A program made the translations under genes and the position numbers. From Clostridium sp. CAG:433 (GTDB lineage Bacteria > Bacillota_I > Bacilli_A > RF39 > UBA660), in contig FR893541.1 in the NCBI GenBank assembly GCA_000433675.1, positions 1-23,017 on the forward strand: DNA of 23,017 nt, read 5' to 3'. Below are positions 21,980 to 23,017 of this stretch, one piece after another. The notes beneath the pieces are model-generated. The model ran no database searches, was not told the origin of the DNA, and saw only the letters and a program-made list of their open reading frames with translations. The first letter of the stretch is position 1; each line of letters begins with the position of its first letter.

Positions 21980-22471
21980 TTACTCACCTAAGAATTCTTT
22001 TAATTTCTCGAGTCTTGGATCAATTTCTTTTTCTACAACCTCTTCATCAGTTATAAATCTCCATCCGTCACCATTAATATTTTTAACTTCAATATCAGGG
22101 CTTACAACTTTCAAAGGTACTTCCAATATAATATTTTGCCATATAATTGGAATTAAATCAATAGAATTGTTAATAATTTTATTATTTTCTTCTAAAATAT
22201 CATCATTTTCTCCAATTATTTCATTAACATTAATATCAATATTATATTCAACATCCTTTAGTGATATGCTGCAAACAAGGGTTAATGTACATTTTATATT
22301 TAAGTTTACAGAAAAATTACTTCCTTCTGGATATATATTACCCTTTACTTTTACTTTACTAATTTTTTTAATATCTGTATTTTCTAAAAGTTTGTCATCA
22401 ATAGTTACTTCATCATCAATTTTAATTTCATCAGTTAAATTTGTAATTAGTTTAGTTAAGTTAATATTCAC
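21980..22471 (-). CDS. yceD: YceD/DUF177 family protein, large-subunit rRNA accumulation
   Basis: A 163-residue acidic protein of the DUF177 family, almost always encoded just upstream of rpmF and implicated in 23S rRNA accumulation in E. coli and plant plastids. The family pattern is visible: an early beta region (VKVKGNIYPEGSNFSVNLNI), the cysteine motif CTLTLVC, then DLIPIIWQNIILEVPLKVV in the second half (the usual D-L...E-x-(I/L)-x-LxLP segment) and the C-terminal DPRLEKLKEFL. I place the start at GTG 22469-22471, with GGAAG 8 bases before; a TTG five codons upstream lacks a ribosome site. Confidence 0.88.
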   Translation of the reverse strand: MNINLTKLITNLTDEIKIDDEVTIDDKLLENTDIKKISKVKVKGNIYPEGSNFSVNLNIKCTLTLVCSISLKDVEYNIDINVNEIIGENDDILEENNKIINNSIDLIPIIWQNIILEVPLKVVSPDIEVKNINGDGWRFITDEEVVEKEIDPRLEKLKEFLGE

Positions 22472-22494
22472 ATTTATCACTTCCAAACATACTA

Positions 22495-22523
22495 ATTATA
22501 TATTATAATGAAAAAAAAATCAA
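22495..22523 (-). promoter_or_regulatory. Promoter of yceD-rpmF
   Basis: TTGATT (22518-22523), 17 bases, TATAAT (22495-22500). The -35 is part of the preceding terminator's 3' arm and the spacer is largely its U-run. Confidence 0.65.
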
Positions 22524-22547
22524 CCACGCTTATAAAGCAGGTCAATT
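22511..22547 (-). terminator. Terminator upstream of yceD
   Basis: AATTGACC-GCTT pairs with AAGC-GGTTGATT (12 pairs with two G-U and a small T/GT internal loop) around a 3-base loop, followed by nine U. It ends the transcript of the small upstream gene. Confidence 0.75.
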
Positions 22548-22682
22548 TTCTTGTAAATATTTATTATTACATTTTTAGTGGTCTATCTAATTCTTCTATA
22601 AAATTTGAATTTAACTCGTCTTTTAAAGTTTTATATCCATATTTTCAACTAAAACATATCATTTCAATTTGATTTAATAAAT

Positions 22683-22919
22683 TTATTCGTTCTCCAACTT
22701 CCTTACATCAAAGAAATCATGATTATCAACCGTTTGAATAATGACAACAACTTCATCTTCTCTTAAAATTTGAGAATTCTCTTCATTTTGTTCTGTTTCA
22801 AATCTATATAACTTGCCGTTTATTTTTATTATAAAACCTATTTTATCAGAAAACATTGCATCTTGATTATTTTCTATTGGTATATATACCTTTTCAATTT
22901 TACCATAAAATTTTTGCAT
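22683..22919 (-). CDS. Small hypothetical protein
   Basis: A 78-residue soluble protein that I do not recognise. It looks all-beta, with alternating short strands (FYGKIEKVYIPIE, KIGFIIKINGKLYRFETE, EDEVVVIIQTVDNHDFFDVRKL), compatible with a small OB- or SH3-like barrel such as the C-terminal domain of NfeD proteins, but without a membrane part. The ATG 22917-22919 has GAGGTG 6 bases upstream; an in-frame GTG further up belongs to that site. It has its own extended -10 promoter and a terminator about 130 bases downstream. Confidence 0.75.
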   Translation of the reverse strand: MQKFYGKIEKVYIPIENNQDAMFSDKIGFIIKINGKLYRFETEQNEENSQILREDEVVVIIQTVDNHDFFDVRKLENE

Positions 22920-22943
22920 TTGTTTCACCTCTTATATATTAAT

Positions 22944-22952
22944 ATTGTATCA
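22944..22952 (-). promoter_or_regulatory. Extended -10 promoter of the small hypothetical gene
   Basis: TGA directly followed by TACAAT (22944-22949). No clear -35. It lies 24 bases before the start codon. Confidence 0.5.
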
Positions 22953-22987
22953 TAAAATAATGTAAAGCTAAAAAAATTAGCCTTGTT

Positions 22988-23017
22988 TGAACTGAACCCC
23001 AAAAGTTGGACAGTTTA
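22988..23017. mobile_element. Terminal inverted repeat of an IS3-family-like element (edge of window)
   Basis: The window ends in TGAACTGAACCCCAAAAGTT followed by GGACAGTTTA. IS3-family elements commonly have ends of the form TGAACTG...CCCCAAAAGTTGGACA. The transposase genes, if any, are beyond the window, so only the tip is seen. Its orientation and completeness are unknown. Confidence 0.6.

Noticed and set aside
22567..22662. TGA recoding as selenocysteine or tryptophan
   Set aside because: TGA is a normal stop for cdd and the VanZ gene, TGG encodes Trp elsewhere, and no SECIS-like structure was seen.
22957..22987. Hairpin AGCTAAAAAAATTAGCCT as a terminator
   Set aside because: Stem is short and neither side has a proper U-run; it may simply flank the insertion element.

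Overview
The window is very AT-rich. Its coding content points to a spore-forming, Gram-positive Bacillota of the Bacilli type, probably an uncultured gut lineage with a small genome. That placement is inferred from gene content and order only. TGA is used as a stop (cdd, the VanZ gene) and tryptophan is TGG, so this is standard bacterial code rather than the Mycoplasma code. Every gene except one small ORF lies on the minus strand, so the window is transcribed right to left.

Left to centre (1-8131): the start of an Rpn-type nuclease/transposase gene sits at the left edge. Then, reading against the coordinates, comes a block conserved in Firmicutes: rpsU-yqeY, followed by yqfC-yqfD-VanZ-ybeY-cdd-era-yqzL-recO, then a T-box leader, an unknown gene and single-chain glyS. 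The order matches the Bacillus block, but phoH, pgpH and dgkA are missing and a VanZ-like membrane protein sits in their place. The yqzL gene (43 codons) overlaps recO.

Centre (8132-10860): a bacteriocin cassette. A C39-peptidase ABC exporter is followed by two tiny double-glycine-leader peptides with nearly identical leaders and GxxxG motifs. One of them starts at GTG inside the exporter's 3' end. No immunity gene is visible.

Centre-right (10861-17000): a membrane-anchored unknown protein, a YhaM-like HD protein and another unknown, then yvcK, tRNA-Arg(TCT), and a sporulation group made of gerM, gerE and a spoIIIAH separated from the rest of spoIIIA. A large prepilin-like protein comes next.

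Right (17001-23017): rpmG-ldh-efp, a class B penicillin-binding protein, a small plus-strand gene convergent with gmk, then yceD-rpmF, a small unknown, and what looks like the terminal inverted repeat of an IS3-family element at the right edge.

The most striking non-coding patterns are the compact glycine-type T-box and a recurring layout in which the stop codon lies inside the intrinsic terminator hairpin, so the last codons of the gene build the terminator stem.
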